This document shows, in pieces, positions 32,584 to 41,409 of a DNA stretch of 64,000 nucleotides. Positions within the stretch are counted from its first letter, which is position 1; every line of letters starts with the position of its first letter. The notes under the pieces were generated by a model. It worked only from the letters and a program-made list of their open reading frames with translations. It was not told the origin of the DNA and did not search any database. The stretch is from Streptomyces collinus (GTDB lineage Bacteria; Actinomycetota; Actinomycetes; Streptomycetales; Streptomycetaceae). The stretch lies in contig NZ_CP133771.1 of assembly GCF_031348265.1 (NCBI RefSeq), positions 4,588,001 through 4,652,000 of the forward strand, in the 5' to 3' direction. The translations under genes were made by a program, and so were the position numbers.

Positions 32584-33755
32584 GTCCCCGCCTTCGCCGG
32601 GACGGAGAGGGGAATCCGCACCCGTACCTCGAAGCCGTGCCCGTCCGCTCGCGGGCCGGCGACCGCGCTGCCCCCGTGGGCCGCGGCCCGCTCGCGGATC
32701 CCGACGAGTCCGTGCCCGCCCCGGCGGGACACGGCCCGCGCCCCTCGCCCGTCATCGGTCACGGTGACCTCCAACTCATCTCGCGTATAGGCCAGTTGTA
32801 CCGTCACGGCCTTGGCCTCCGCATGCCTGACGACATTGGTCAGGGCCTCCTGGACCACCCGGTGGACGGTCACCCCGACCCCGTCGGCCACCGGCGCGGC
32901 GTCCCCCACGGTCCGGTACACGACGTCGAGTCCGCTCCCGCGCACCCGGTCGAGAAGACCGGGCAGTGTGGCGAGCCCGGGCTGCGGCTCGCGCGGTTCG
33001 GTGCCGTCGGCCTCGTCGGTGCCGTCCCGCAGCACCCCCAGCATGTGGCGCAGTTGCGCCATGGCGTCCCGCCCGGTCGCGGAGATGGCGTCGAAGGCGG
33101 CCTCGGCCCGCTCGGGCGCGGTACGCACCGCCACCGGCCCGGCCTCGGCCTGGACGATCATCAGGCTCACGGCGTGCGAGAGGATGTCGTGCATCTCCCG
33201 TGCGATCCGGGCCCGTTCGCGTGCGGCGGCCTGCTCGGCCTCGACGCGGTGGGCCCGCTGCCGGGCGTCGGTCAGCCGCCCGAAGACGTAGGCGGCGGCG
33301 ATCACGAAGACCGAGAAGGTAAGTTCACGTGCCGACCGGGTGTTGAGCCATACGCCCACCGGCACGGCCACCACCAGCACGGCCCCGGTGACGGCCCGCT
33401 TCCACGCGGGCGACAGCGCGGCAATCGTGTACACGACCACCAGTCCGGTGTACGGCAGCGGCTGCCCGGGCCCGTCCATGACCAGGCCGTACAGCGCGGT
33501 GGTGGCCAGCACCGCGAACAGCACCGCGACGGGGACGCGCCGCCGCCAGACCAGGGGCAGCACGGTGAGCGTGCTCAGCCCGTACGCGCCCCAGGTCGCG
33601 GGAGGCGACCCGGCCGCCCGGGGCACGACGAACGGCATGGTCACCGCACCTTGCACGAGCAGCGCGATACCGATGTCGACGAGGAGCGGATTGGCCGCCG
33701 TCAGCGCCCGCCCGCGCTCCCACCACTCCCGTACGTCCCTGCCGATGCCCCCCAC
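32580..33755 (-). CDS. NarL-type sensor histidine kinase
   Basis: A 391-residue kinase. Five or six membrane helices lie between residues 22 and 160. HisKA_3 helix ARIAREMHDILSHAVSL carries phospho-acceptor His199; ATPase motifs are VQEALTNVVRHAEAK and DDGRGA with GHGLVGIRERA. GTG start at 33755. The first 55 bases are shared with the end of the upstream WYL gene, an overlap unusual for this kind of pair, so the true kinase start might be a little downstream (GTG at 33734). It forms an operon with the downstream regulator. Confidence 0.9.
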   Translation of the reverse strand: MGGIGRDVREWWERGRALTAANPLLVDIGIALLVQGAVTMPFVVPRAAGSPPATWGAYGLSTLTVLPLVWRRRVPVAVLFAVLATTALYGLVMDGPGQPLPYTGLVVVYTIAALSPAWKRAVTGAVLVVAVPVGVWLNTRSARELTFSVFVIAAAYVFGRLTDARQRAHRVEAEQAAARERARIAREMHDILSHAVSLMIVQAEAGPVAVRTAPERAEAAFDAISATGRDAMAQLRHMLGVLRDGTDEADGTEPREPQPGLATLPGLLDRVRGSGLDVVYRTVGDAAPVADGVGVTVHRVVQEALTNVVRHAEAKAVTVQLAYTRDELEVTVTDDGRGARAVSRRGGHGLVGIRERAAAHGGSAVAGPRADGHGFEVRVRIPLSVPAKAGT

Positions 33756-34792
33756 GCCCGCACACGATAACGGGCCGCGTCATGCCCCGTGAGCCAGGAA
33801 GGCGCCCCGCTGCCACCGCTGTCCTCACCGGCTCGCAGCCCGTCATCGATACGGGTGCGCAGGGAACGCAGGGTCTGCCTCAGTTCTGCCGGTTCGATGT
33901 CCGTGACATCGGCGTCGAAGGTCAGGAGCAGTCCTGCCACCCCTGCCCAGGACCACGCGCCCAGCGTGAGCCGGCAGCTGGAGTCGGTGTGGTGCTCGAC
34001 CGTCGATCCGCCGGGGGCGAACCGGGCGACGACGGGTGCGGGCAGGGCGATGAGCGCCGAGCCGCGGCAGGGCCAGTCCGCAGGGATGTCGCCGCGGTCG
34101 TGGGTGCTCATGACGAACGCGACCGGATCGCCGTGGGGGACGTCGCGGCGGTCGAAGGTCCTGCCCGTGGGCATGCGTGGTTCGAGGCGGTCGACCCGCA
34201 TCGCGCGCCATCGGTCCGCCTCCGGTTCGAACGCGACGAGGTACCACCGTGCCGCCCACACGACGAGGTCGTGCGGTTCCAGCGTGAGCGTCGCCGGCGC
34301 GTCCCCGCCCGAGTAGTCCAGGCGGATCACGTGCTGCCGGCGGATCGCGCCCCCGATGACGCGGATGATCTCGGCGTCGATGGGCGCCGCGGGGAACTCC
34401 CAGTAGTTGCGCGCCGCGGAGACGGTGAAGGCTTCGGCGTGGGCACGGCTGCGGGCGGGCATCGCCTGCCGCAACGTGGCGAGGGCGCGGGCCGCGTTCT
34501 CGCGAACGCCGTCCAAGATCGTGGGGACCGTCTGGAGCGCGACGGCCGCGGCGACCGCCTGGTCCTCGTCGAAGACGACCGGCGGCAACCGGGTGGCGCG
34601 GCCGAGCCGGTAGCCGCCGCCCGCTCCGCGCACGGCCTCGATCTCGTACCCGAGCTCTCTGAGCGTGTCGATGTCGCGTCGCACGGTCCGCACCGACGTC
34701 CCGAGCCTGGTGGCGAGTTCCCCGGCGGTCAGCGTCAGGCCGATCCCGAAGATCGACAGCAGCTTGAGCGTCCGCGCGGACGTGGCGGCCAT
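33701..34792 (-). CDS. WYL-domain transcriptional regulator (YafY type)
   Basis: A 363-residue regulator. The N-terminal winged helix is TLKLLSIFGIGLTLTAGELA followed by LGTSVRTVRRDIDTLRELGY. The WYL domain holds LEPHDLVVWAARWYLVAFEP, which includes WY-L residues for ligand sensing, and a C-terminal WCX-like part. The last ~40 residues (from about GEDSGG) look unrelated to the family and run 55 bp into the kinase gene, as if the original stop had been lost. ATG at 34792 is chosen over an ATG nine codons upstream. Divergent from the MFS gene, which it probably regulates. Confidence 0.87.
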   Translation of the reverse strand: MAATSARTLKLLSIFGIGLTLTAGELATRLGTSVRTVRRDIDTLRELGYEIEAVRGAGGGYRLGRATRLPPVVFDEDQAVAAAVALQTVPTILDGVRENAARALATLRQAMPARSRAHAEAFTVSAARNYWEFPAAPIDAEIIRVIGGAIRRQHVIRLDYSGGDAPATLTLEPHDLVVWAARWYLVAFEPEADRWRAMRVDRLEPRMPTGRTFDRRDVPHGDPVAFVMSTHDRGDIPADWPCRGSALIALPAPVVARFAPGGSTVEHHTDSSCRLTLGAWSWAGVAGLLLTFDADVTDIEPAELRQTLRSLRTRIDDGLRAGEDSGGSGAPSWLTGHDAARYRVRAWGASAGTYGSGGSAGGR

Positions 34793-34814
34793 GGCGCATC
34801 CTCCCATCAAAGCG

Positions 34815-34827
34815 GTCACTCCGTGAC
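34815..34827. promoter_or_regulatory. Short inverted repeat between WYL and MFS genes
   Basis: GTCAC-TCC-GTGAC lies in the 48-60 bp gap between the divergent starts. It is a candidate operator for the WYL regulator; no other palindrome fits in this gap. Confidence 0.45.
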
Positions 34828-34852
34828 AACTATCGCTGCCATGGTGCCCGGC

Positions 34853-36334
34853 ATGACCGCTTCACAGAGTTCTCAAGAGGACACGCGTCCACCTCATGCC
34901 TCCCCGGCACTGGTCTCCGGCGCGGGGGCGAACGCAGCGCTCCTGGTGGTGCTCTTCGGTTCCTTCATGGATCTTCTCGACGCGACGATCGTCACCGTCG
35001 CGGCCCCGGCGGTGGCCGGGGACCTCGGGGCCGGCGACGCTCAGATCCAGTGGACAGTCGCCGCCTACGTCCTCGCCCTGGGCGCGGGCCTGATCACCGG
35101 GGGACGACTCGGTGACCAGTACGGCCGCAAGCGCCTGTTCCTGATCGGAATGGCCGGGTTCATGGTCACCTCCGCGCTCTGTGCGCTGGCCGCCGGTCCA
35201 GGGATGCTCATCGGCATGCGCGCCGCGCAGGGACTGACCGCGGGGATCATGGTCCCGCAGGTGTTCGGGATCATTCGGGCGACGTTCGCTCCGCCGGAGC
35301 GTGCCAAGGCGTTCGGCGCCTATGGGGCCGTCCAAGGGCTCGCGTCGGTCGCCGGCCCGCTGCTGGGCGGGCTCCTCGTCGACGCCGACCTGTTCGGTCT
35401 GGGATGGCGCACCATCTTCTGGATCAACGTCCCTGTCTCGGTCCTTGCGTTGATCATCGGCGCGAAGGTGCTGCCGGAGTCCCGCTCCGCCTCGACCGCG
35501 CGGCTGGACCTCCTGGGTGCGATGCTCGCCGCCTCGGGCATCCTCCTTATCCTCCTGCCGATCATCCAGACCGAGAACTGGAGCTGGACCTGGGCCAGTT
35601 ACGCCCTCCTCGCCGCCGGAACCATCCTGCTGGCGGTCTTCCTCGCCTACGAGCGCCGCCTCACCGGACGCGGGAAGGAACCCGTCTTCGACCCGGCTCT
35701 GCTGCGCATCCGCGCCTTCGCGATCGGCCTGGGCGCGTCCGTGCTCTTCTTCGGCGGCATCGGGTCGTTCTTCCTCACCCTGTCGGTCTACCTGCAGAAC
35801 GGCACCGGCCGCACCGCGTGGGAGACCGGCCTGGTGATCCTGCCCTACGCGCTCGGCTCGATGATCACATCAGGAGTCGGTGTAGCTCTCGCCGCCAGGG
35901 CCGGGAAGGCTCTGCTGATCACCGGCTCGCTCACCATCGCGGCCTCTCAGTTGGTCCTGTGGGTGATCGTCGAGGACGGCAATGACCCCGGATACCGGCT
36001 CCTTGCCCTCGCCCTCTTCATCGGCGGACTCGGGCTCGGTCTCGCCGCCCCCCTGCTCGTCAACGTCGTCCTGGCCGGCGTCCCCGGCCGCAATGCCGGT
36101 GCCGTGGGCGGGGTGCTCTCCACCGTCAACCAGATCGGCGGCGCCATCGGTATCGCCGTTCTCGGCACAGCCTTCTTCACCACGGTCACCGGAACGACGA
36201 CCGGCACACCGGGACCGGCCGACTACAGTCACGCGCTCGGCATCGTCCTCGTCGCGTCCACGGCGCTCTACGTCGTGGCTGCACTCGTGATGCTCGCGCT
36301 CCCGAAGACCGCGGCCGAGCAGGTCGACCAGTGA
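34853..36334 (+). CDS. MFS drug exporter, DHA2/EmrB type with 14 helices
   Basis: A 493-residue transporter. LDATIVTVAAPAVAGDLG in helix 1 (motif D1), GGRLGDQYGRKRLFLIG (motif A) and GPLLGGLLVD (motif C-like) place it in the DHA2 family of multidrug antiporters. About 14 hydrophobic segments are visible. ATG at 34853 or 34841 are both possible and neither has a good ribosome-binding site, so the mRNA may be nearly leaderless. Base composition is slightly less GC-rich than neighbours. Probably controlled by the divergent WYL regulator and exporting a toxic compound. Confidence 0.9.
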   Translation: MTASQSSQEDTRPPHASPALVSGAGANAALLVVLFGSFMDLLDATIVTVAAPAVAGDLGAGDAQIQWTVAAYVLALGAGLITGGRLGDQYGRKRLFLIGMAGFMVTSALCALAAGPGMLIGMRAAQGLTAGIMVPQVFGIIRATFAPPERAKAFGAYGAVQGLASVAGPLLGGLLVDADLFGLGWRTIFWINVPVSVLALIIGAKVLPESRSASTARLDLLGAMLAASGILLILLPIIQTENWSWTWASYALLAAGTILLAVFLAYERRLTGRGKEPVFDPALLRIRAFAIGLGASVLFFGGIGSFFLTLSVYLQNGTGRTAWETGLVILPYALGSMITSGVGVALAARAGKALLITGSLTIAASQLVLWVIVEDGNDPGYRLLALALFIGGLGLGLAAPLLVNVVLAGVPGRNAGAVGGVLSTVNQIGGAIGIAVLGTAFFTTVTGTTTGTPGPADYSHALGIVLVASTALYVVAALVMLALPKTAAEQVDQ

Positions 36335-36341
36335 TCCCGCG

Positions 36342-36593
36342 GTGAGCAGCGATCCCCAGCTCATCCGCACACCGGAGATCGAGGTCGTCGAGGGCGTCCA
36401 CCCCCTGCCGAAGGAGGGCACGGAAGGCAGGCCGGAATTCGAGACGCAGCGCTACGCGGACCACTACTGGCGCACGACCGTCAAAAGGCCCGGCAAGGTC
36501 GTGTACCACTTCTCCTTCCAGATCCTCGACCGCCACCGGCAGTTGAAGGGCTATGTCCAGTGGGATCCCTTCATCACGATCGAAGAGGCCTGA
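36342..36593 (+). CDS. Small protein of unknown function
   Basis: An 83-residue protein starting with GTG 7 bp after the MFS stop. It is acidic at the start (TPEIEVVEGVHPLPKEG) and aromatic in the second half (YADHYWRTTVKRPGKVVYHF, GYVQWDPFITIEEA). No signal peptide or known motif. Close spacing suggests cotranscription with the MFS gene. I do not recognise a family. Confidence 0.65.
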   Translation: MSSDPQLIRTPEIEVVEGVHPLPKEGTEGRPEFETQRYADHYWRTTVKRPGKVVYHFSFQILDRHRQLKGYVQWDPFITIEEA

Positions 36594-36644
36594 CGTCTCC
36601 GGCGGCAGCGAGGGGGCAGGGGCGCAGCGGCTAGGCTTGATCCC

Positions 36645-37556
36645 GTGGAGCTTCTGCACCTGCGCTACTTCCTCGCCGTCGCCCAAGAACTGAACTTCTC
36701 CACCGCCGCCCGCAAACTGCACATGGCGGCCTCCCCGTTGAGCCGGCGGATCAAGGATCTCGAGAACGAGGTCGGGCACCGGCTGTTCGACCGGGACACC
36801 CACCACGTACGGCTCACCGCGGCCGGCAACGCGCTGCTGCCGATCGCGCGCGGGGTGCTGGAACAGGTCGACTCCATCACATGGCGGCTGGACGAGACGG
36901 CCCGGCCGCAGCGCACCACCCTGCTGCTCGGCATGCCCACCGGCGTCCATCCCGACCTGCGGGAACGGATGGACGCCCTGGCCGAGCGGGCCAGCGACCG
37001 GTTCGAGATCAAACGCTGGCCCGGCGGCACCGACCGGCTCGTCGACGCCGTGTGCGACGGCAGGCTGGCGCTGACCCTGGCCCGGCTCCCGGCCGGTGGC
37101 GACCCGGCGCTGGAGCAGTTGCCGGTGATGTCGGAGCGGCTCGGCGCGGTCGTGCCCCGGGACCGGTTCGCCGGGCGCGAGTCCGTCGCCCTCGCGGAAC
37201 TGGCGGAACTCGCCTACGCGGGCTCCCCGACGGCGGTGACGAACGCCTACTTCCGCGGCCTCGACCAGCAGCTCGCCGAACTCGGCATCAAGAAGCGCAT
37301 CGAACTGGGCAGCGCCACATTCGAGGGGATTTCCGAAATAGTCTCCAGTGGTCTGGCGTTCTCCATTTCCATGCTGGACTCCAGGAGTCCGGTGCAGAAT
37401 TACCGTCTCGACAACGTCGCCGTCCTCCCCTTCTCCGATTTCCATCCTCGTCTGGAGACCGGGCTGATCTGGCGCAAGGACCGAGCGAACGGCGGTGACC
37501 TGCGAGAAGTCGTGGCGGCGGTCCGGGAGGTCTTCGCCGAGCCGCTCCACTCGTAA
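36645..37556 (+). CDS. LysR-family regulator, probably of the CoA catabolic operon
   Basis: A 303-residue LysR protein. The helix-turn-helix is LRYFLAVAQELNFSTAARKL with MAASPLSRRIKDLENEVGHRL. The effector domain starts near residue 90 (TTLLLGMPTGVHPDL). GTG at 36645. The last ~80 codons contain more A/T-ending codons than the rest. It lies upstream of, and in the same direction as, the CoA transferase operon, separated by a strong terminator and an inverted repeat that could be its site. It most likely activates that operon in response to a pathway intermediate. Confidence 0.9.
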   Translation: MELLHLRYFLAVAQELNFSTAARKLHMAASPLSRRIKDLENEVGHRLFDRDTHHVRLTAAGNALLPIARGVLEQVDSITWRLDETARPQRTTLLLGMPTGVHPDLRERMDALAERASDRFEIKRWPGGTDRLVDAVCDGRLALTLARLPAGGDPALEQLPVMSERLGAVVPRDRFAGRESVALAELAELAYAGSPTAVTNAYFRGLDQQLAELGIKKRIELGSATFEGISEIVSSGLAFSISMLDSRSPVQNYRLDNVAVLPFSDFHPRLETGLIWRKDRANGGDLREVVAAVREVFAEPLHS

Positions 37557-37599
37557 CCAGATTCACAGCCAGACCCATAACCACCGTAAAACCTCCACA

Positions 37600-37634
37600 A
37601 AAAGCGGTATGACCACTGCGGTCATACCGCTTTT
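37600..37634. terminator. Strong intrinsic terminator after the LysR gene
   Basis: AAAAGCGGTATGACC (37600-37614) pairs perfectly with GGTCATACCGCTTTT (37620-37634) around a 5-base loop. The 15-bp stem ending in an A/T tract makes it an efficient terminator on either strand, rare in this GC-rich sequence. Confidence 0.88.
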
Positions 37635-37655
37635 CGTTATTCGGTCACACCATTC

Positions 37656-37673
37656 GTTTCCATTCGGAGAAAC
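37656..37673. promoter_or_regulatory. Inverted repeat upstream of the CoA operon, candidate LysR site
   Basis: GTTTC-N8-GAAAC lies 60-77 bp upstream of the CoA transferase ATG, in an A/T-rich stretch that also contains the likely promoter (CTAACTTAGTTTCC just after). Placement fits activation by the adjacent LysR protein. Confidence 0.5.
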
Positions 37674-37732
37674 TCCGCGCTAACTTAGTTTCCAGATACA
37701 CGCACATGGTGAGCGAAGGAGTGAAGAAACCG

Positions 37733-38902
37733 ATGACGGACACCACCGACACCGTCGCCGGCCCGCTGCAGGGCGTCCGGGTGATCGATCTCTCGACCGT
37801 GGTGATGGGCCCCTACGCCGCCCAGATCCTCGGAGACCTGGGCGCCGACGTGATCAAGATCGAGTCGCCGTCCGACACCGTGCGCACCGGTCACTACCGC
37901 ACGACCCCGGGCATGACCCCGCTGAACCTCAACGTCAACCGCAACAAGCGCAGCGTGTCCCTCAACCTCAAGGACGACACCGACCGCGAGCGCGCACTGC
38001 GGCTGATCGACACCGCGGACGTACTGATCACCAACATGCGCCCCGGCGCCCTGCACCGCCTCGGCCTGTCCTACGACGACATCGCCGCCCGCAACCCCGG
38101 CCTCGTCTACGCGCACGCCCAGGGCTTCCGCAGCGACTCGGACCGGGCCGGGAACGCCGCGTACGACGAGACCGTCCAGGCCGCCTCCGGTCTCGTCGAC
38201 ATCGCCGACCGGGCCCTCGGCGAGCCCGTCTACCTGCCGACCATCATCGGCGACAAGGTCTCCTCGCTGACCATCGCCTACAGCGTGCTGGCCGCCCTGC
38301 TGCACCGGAACAACACCGGCCAGGGCCAGCTCATCGAGATCCCCATGACCGACACGCTGATCGCGTTCAACCTGGTCGAGCACCTCGCGGGCCACACCCA
38401 CGTGCCCGAGACCGGCCCCACCGGCTTCGCCCTGTCGATGCTGAAGGGCCACAAGGCGGTGCGCACCAAGGACGGCCTGGCCTGTGTCATGCCGTACAAC
38501 CCGCACAACTACCGGGACTTCTTCACCGCCGCCGGACGCCCGGACCTCGCCGAGGACCCGCGCGTGAACGGCGACGCCATCGACAGCGCCGACCACGAGG
38601 ACCTGGCCGGGCTGCTGGCGGCCTGCGCCCCGGTGCTGACCACCGAGGAGTGGGCGGAGGTGTGCGCCAAGCACAGCATCCCGATGGCCCCGGTGCTGGA
38701 GCTCGACCGCGCCCACGACGACCCCTACGTCCGTGACGGCCACCTGCTCGACACCGCCGAGCACCCGACCGAGGGCACGGTCCGCACCATCGGCATCCCG
38801 CTGCGCTTCTCCGCCACCCCCGGCTCGATCCGCCGGCTCGCACCGGTCGCCGGCCAGGACACCGAGGACGTCCTCGCCGAACTCGACGCCGCCACCCGCT
38901 GA
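37733..38902 (+). CDS. Family III CoA transferase (CaiB/BaiF type)
   Basis: A 389-residue enzyme. LQGVRVIDLSTVVMGPYAAQ and LGDLGADVIKIESP form the N-terminal family signature. Asp145 in NAAYDETVQAASG is the position of the catalytic Asp that forms the acyl anhydride. NRNKRSVSLNLK and DVLITNMRPGAL are also typical. ATG at 37733 with GGAG upstream is preferred over an ATG nine codons earlier. It moves CoA between acids, probably activating the substrate of this operon. First of five genes on one strand. Confidence 0.92.
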   Translation: MTDTTDTVAGPLQGVRVIDLSTVVMGPYAAQILGDLGADVIKIESPSDTVRTGHYRTTPGMTPLNLNVNRNKRSVSLNLKDDTDRERALRLIDTADVLITNMRPGALHRLGLSYDDIAARNPGLVYAHAQGFRSDSDRAGNAAYDETVQAASGLVDIADRALGEPVYLPTIIGDKVSSLTIAYSVLAALLHRNNTGQGQLIEIPMTDTLIAFNLVEHLAGHTHVPETGPTGFALSMLKGHKAVRTKDGLACVMPYNPHNYRDFFTAAGRPDLAEDPRVNGDAIDSADHEDLAGLLAACAPVLTTEEWAEVCAKHSIPMAPVLELDRAHDDPYVRDGHLLDTAEHPTEGTVRTIGIPLRFSATPGSIRRLAPVAGQDTEDVLAELDAATR

Positions 38903-38921
38903 TTGCCACAGGAGGACAGTC

Positions 38922-39698
38922 ATGAGCACCCCCACACCTCCCGTCGTGCGCACCGAACGCATCGGCTCCACCCTGCTGATCACCCTCGACCGTCCCGAGG
39001 CCCGCAACGCCGTGAACGCGGCGACCGCCACCGCGCTGGCCGCCGTACTCGACGAGCTGGAGGCCGACCCCGCCCTGCGGGTCGGCGTCCTGACCGGCGA
39101 GGGCGGCACGTTCAGCGCCGGCATGGACCTCAAGGCCGCCCTGCGCGGCGAGTCGCCCGACGTCGAGGGCCGCGGCTTCGGCGGCCTGACCGAATCCCGG
39201 CCGGACAAGCCCCTCATCGCCGCCGTGGAGGGCTTCGCCATGGGCGGCGGCTTCGAACTGGCCCTGGCCTGCGACCTGATCGTCGCCGCCGAGGACGCCC
39301 GGTTCGGCCTGCCCGAGGTCAAGCGCGGCCTGATCGCCGCGGGCGGCGGAGTGATCCGGCTGCCCGAGCGCATCCCGCACCACCTCGCGATGGAGTTCCT
39401 GCTGACCGGCGAGCCCGTCGACGGCCGCCGGGCCGGCGAACTGGGCCTGGCCAACCGGGTCACGGGCAAGGGGCAGGCCGTCGCCGAGGCGCTCCGGCTG
39501 GCCGAACGGGTCGCGTCGAACGCCCCGTTGGCCCTCGCGGCCGTCAAGCGCGTCGTCCGCGCCGCCGAAGGCGCGTCCGACGAGGAGGCCTTCGCGTTCC
39601 AGAGCGGCGAGATGAACACCCTGATGGCCTCGGACGACGTCCGCGAGGGCATGACCGCCTTCGCGGAGCGCCGTCCCGCGCGGTGGACCGGGCGGTGA
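38922..39698 (+). CDS. Enoyl-CoA hydratase/isomerase
   Basis: A 258-residue crotonase-fold enzyme. GGTFSAGMDLKA and FAMGGGFELALACDL form the oxyanion hole. The two Glu positions used by hydratases are both present (GFELALAC and LPEVKRGL). Length is typical. A strong AGGAGG precedes the ATG. It probably adds water to an unsaturated CoA intermediate formed by the acyl-CoA dehydrogenase encoded downstream. Confidence 0.9.
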   Translation: MSTPTPPVVRTERIGSTLLITLDRPEARNAVNAATATALAAVLDELEADPALRVGVLTGEGGTFSAGMDLKAALRGESPDVEGRGFGGLTESRPDKPLIAAVEGFAMGGGFELALACDLIVAAEDARFGLPEVKRGLIAAGGGVIRLPERIPHHLAMEFLLTGEPVDGRRAGELGLANRVTGKGQAVAEALRLAERVASNAPLALAAVKRVVRAAEGASDEEAFAFQSGEMNTLMASDDVREGMTAFAERRPARWTGR

Positions 39699-39705
39699 GC
39701 CGGAC

Positions 39706-40452
39706 GTGAAGGCCGCAGACGTACGACAGCACGTCACCACCCCCCTCGCCGGTCCGGCGTACGCGCCGACGGTCCCGCGGTTCACCGACCGCGAGTACCT
39801 CAACGTCGTCTACCGCACCGACCCCGACGCCCTGCGGGCCGTCGTCCCCGAACCCCTGCGGATCGACGAGCCGCTGGTCCGGTTCGAGGTCATGAAGATG
39901 GGCGACGTCAGCGGCTACGGCCCCTACACCGAGGCCGGCCAGGCGATCCCCGTCGGCTTCGAGGGCGAGCAGGGCGAGTACCTGCACACGATGCACCTGG
40001 ACAACTTCCCGGCGACGGCCTCCGGCCGCGAGGTCTCCGCCTACCCGAAGGTCATCGGCTCGCCGGCGCTGTACGTCGACTCCGGCGCGCTCGTCGGCAC
40101 CCTCGACCACGGCGGCCTGCGGGTCGCCACCGCGACGATGGGCTACAAGCACCACGAGCTGGACCGGGCCGAGGCCGAGGCACAGATCACCGTGCCGACC
40201 TTCATGCTCAAGACGATCCCCGGCTACGACGGGCTGCCGCGCGTGCAGGAACTCGTCCGCACCCGCATCACCGACGTCACCGTCAAGGGTGCCTGGACCG
40301 GCCCCGCCCGGCTCCAGCTGTTCCAGCACGTGCTCGCCCCGCTGGCCGACCTGCCGGTGCTGGAGGTCGTCTCCGCCGGCCACATCCTCACCGACCTGAC
40401 GCTGGCAGGCGTCGAGCCGGTCCACGACTACCTGAAGGGAGCCGCGTCATGA
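39706..40452 (+). CDS. Acetoacetate decarboxylase-family enzyme
   Basis: A 248-residue protein. GREVSAYPK puts a Lys at residue 115, the same position as the Schiff-base Lys of clostridial acetoacetate decarboxylase. EPLVRFEVMKMGDVSGYGPY and YLHTMHLDNFPATASGRE are family stretches; Arg and Glu near the site are retained. It should decarboxylate a beta-keto acid, or act as an aldolase-like member of the superfamily. GTG start, 7 bp after the hydratase gene; its end overlaps the next ATG. Confidence 0.9.
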   Translation: MKAADVRQHVTTPLAGPAYAPTVPRFTDREYLNVVYRTDPDALRAVVPEPLRIDEPLVRFEVMKMGDVSGYGPYTEAGQAIPVGFEGEQGEYLHTMHLDNFPATASGREVSAYPKVIGSPALYVDSGALVGTLDHGGLRVATATMGYKHHELDRAEAEAQITVPTFMLKTIPGYDGLPRVQELVRTRITDVTVKGAWTGPARLQLFQHVLAPLADLPVLEVVSAGHILTDLTLAGVEPVHDYLKGAAS

Positions 40453-41408
40453 CCCGCGCCTTCCGGACCGCCGCGGTGATCGGCGCCGGGACCATCGGAC
40501 TGTCCTGGGCGACGCTGTTCGCCGCGCACGGCCTGACCGTCCGGGTGAGCGACCCGCGCCCCGACCTCGCCGAGGCCGTGGACGAGGCCCTGGCCGCCTA
40601 CGCCCCGCATCTGGCAGAGCGCGGCCTGGACGTCACCGGCCTCGCCGGCCGCGTGCACCTCGCCGCCGATGTCACCGAGGCCGTCCGGGACGCCGACGTC
40701 GTCCAGGAGAACGGCCCCGAGCGGGCCGGGTTCAAGAAGGACCTGTTCGCCGCCCTCGCCCGTGAGGCACCCGCCCACGCCCTGCTGCTCAGCTCCTCCT
40801 CGGCGATCCCGTCGACCGCGTTCACCGGTGAGCTGTCCGACGAGGACGCCGCCCGGGTGCTGATCGGCCACCCCTTCAACCCGCCGCACCTGGTGCCGCT
40901 CGTCGAGGTCGTCCCCGGCGAACGCACCGGCGAGGACGCCGTGCTGGACGCGGTGGACTTCTACACCTCGGTCGGCCGCACCCCGGTCGTCGAGCGCAAG
41001 GAGATCCCCGGCTTCGTCGGCAACCGTCTGCAGAACGCCCTCAGCCGCGAGGCCGCGTACCTCGTCCAGGAGGGCGTGGTGACCCCCGCGGACCTCGACA
41101 AGGCCGTGATCAACTCGCTGGGCCTGCGCTGGGCCACCGTTGGGCCGTTCCTCGGCGCGCACCTGGGCGGCGGCCCCGGCGGCTACCGGCACCTGGTCGA
41201 GCACATCGGCAGGTCGATGCAGCGGACGGGGGCAGGGCTCGGCACCCCGTCGCAGGACAAGGAACAAGAGGAAGCACAGGAACAGCTCATCGAAGCCGTG
41301 GAAAAGGCCTACGGCTCCTCCACGTACTCGGAACTCACCGGGACGCGCGACCGCAGGCAACTCGCTGTCCTGGCAGCCCTGGACAGCGCGGACAAGGAGG
41401 AGAACTGA
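40449..41408 (+). CDS. 3-Hydroxyacyl-CoA dehydrogenase-type oxidoreductase
   Basis: A 319-residue enzyme. The NAD motif is GAGTIG (12-17), with the catalytic His in IGHPFNPPHLVPLVEV and Asn in EIPGFVGNRLQNAL. This arrangement also fits carnitine and gulonate dehydrogenases, so the substrate may be a non-CoA 3-hydroxy acid. The ATG overlaps the decarboxylase stop (ATGA). If it makes a 3-keto acid, the neighbouring decarboxylase would be the natural next step. Confidence 0.9.
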   Translation: MTRAFRTAAVIGAGTIGLSWATLFAAHGLTVRVSDPRPDLAEAVDEALAAYAPHLAERGLDVTGLAGRVHLAADVTEAVRDADVVQENGPERAGFKKDLFAALAREAPAHALLLSSSSAIPSTAFTGELSDEDAARVLIGHPFNPPHLVPLVEVVPGERTGEDAVLDAVDFYTSVGRTPVVERKEIPGFVGNRLQNALSREAAYLVQEGVVTPADLDKAVINSLGLRWATVGPFLGAHLGGGPGGYRHLVEHIGRSMQRTGAGLGTPSQDKEQEEAQEQLIEAVEKAYGSSTYSELTGTRDRRQLAVLAALDSADKEEN

Positions 41409-41409
41409 G

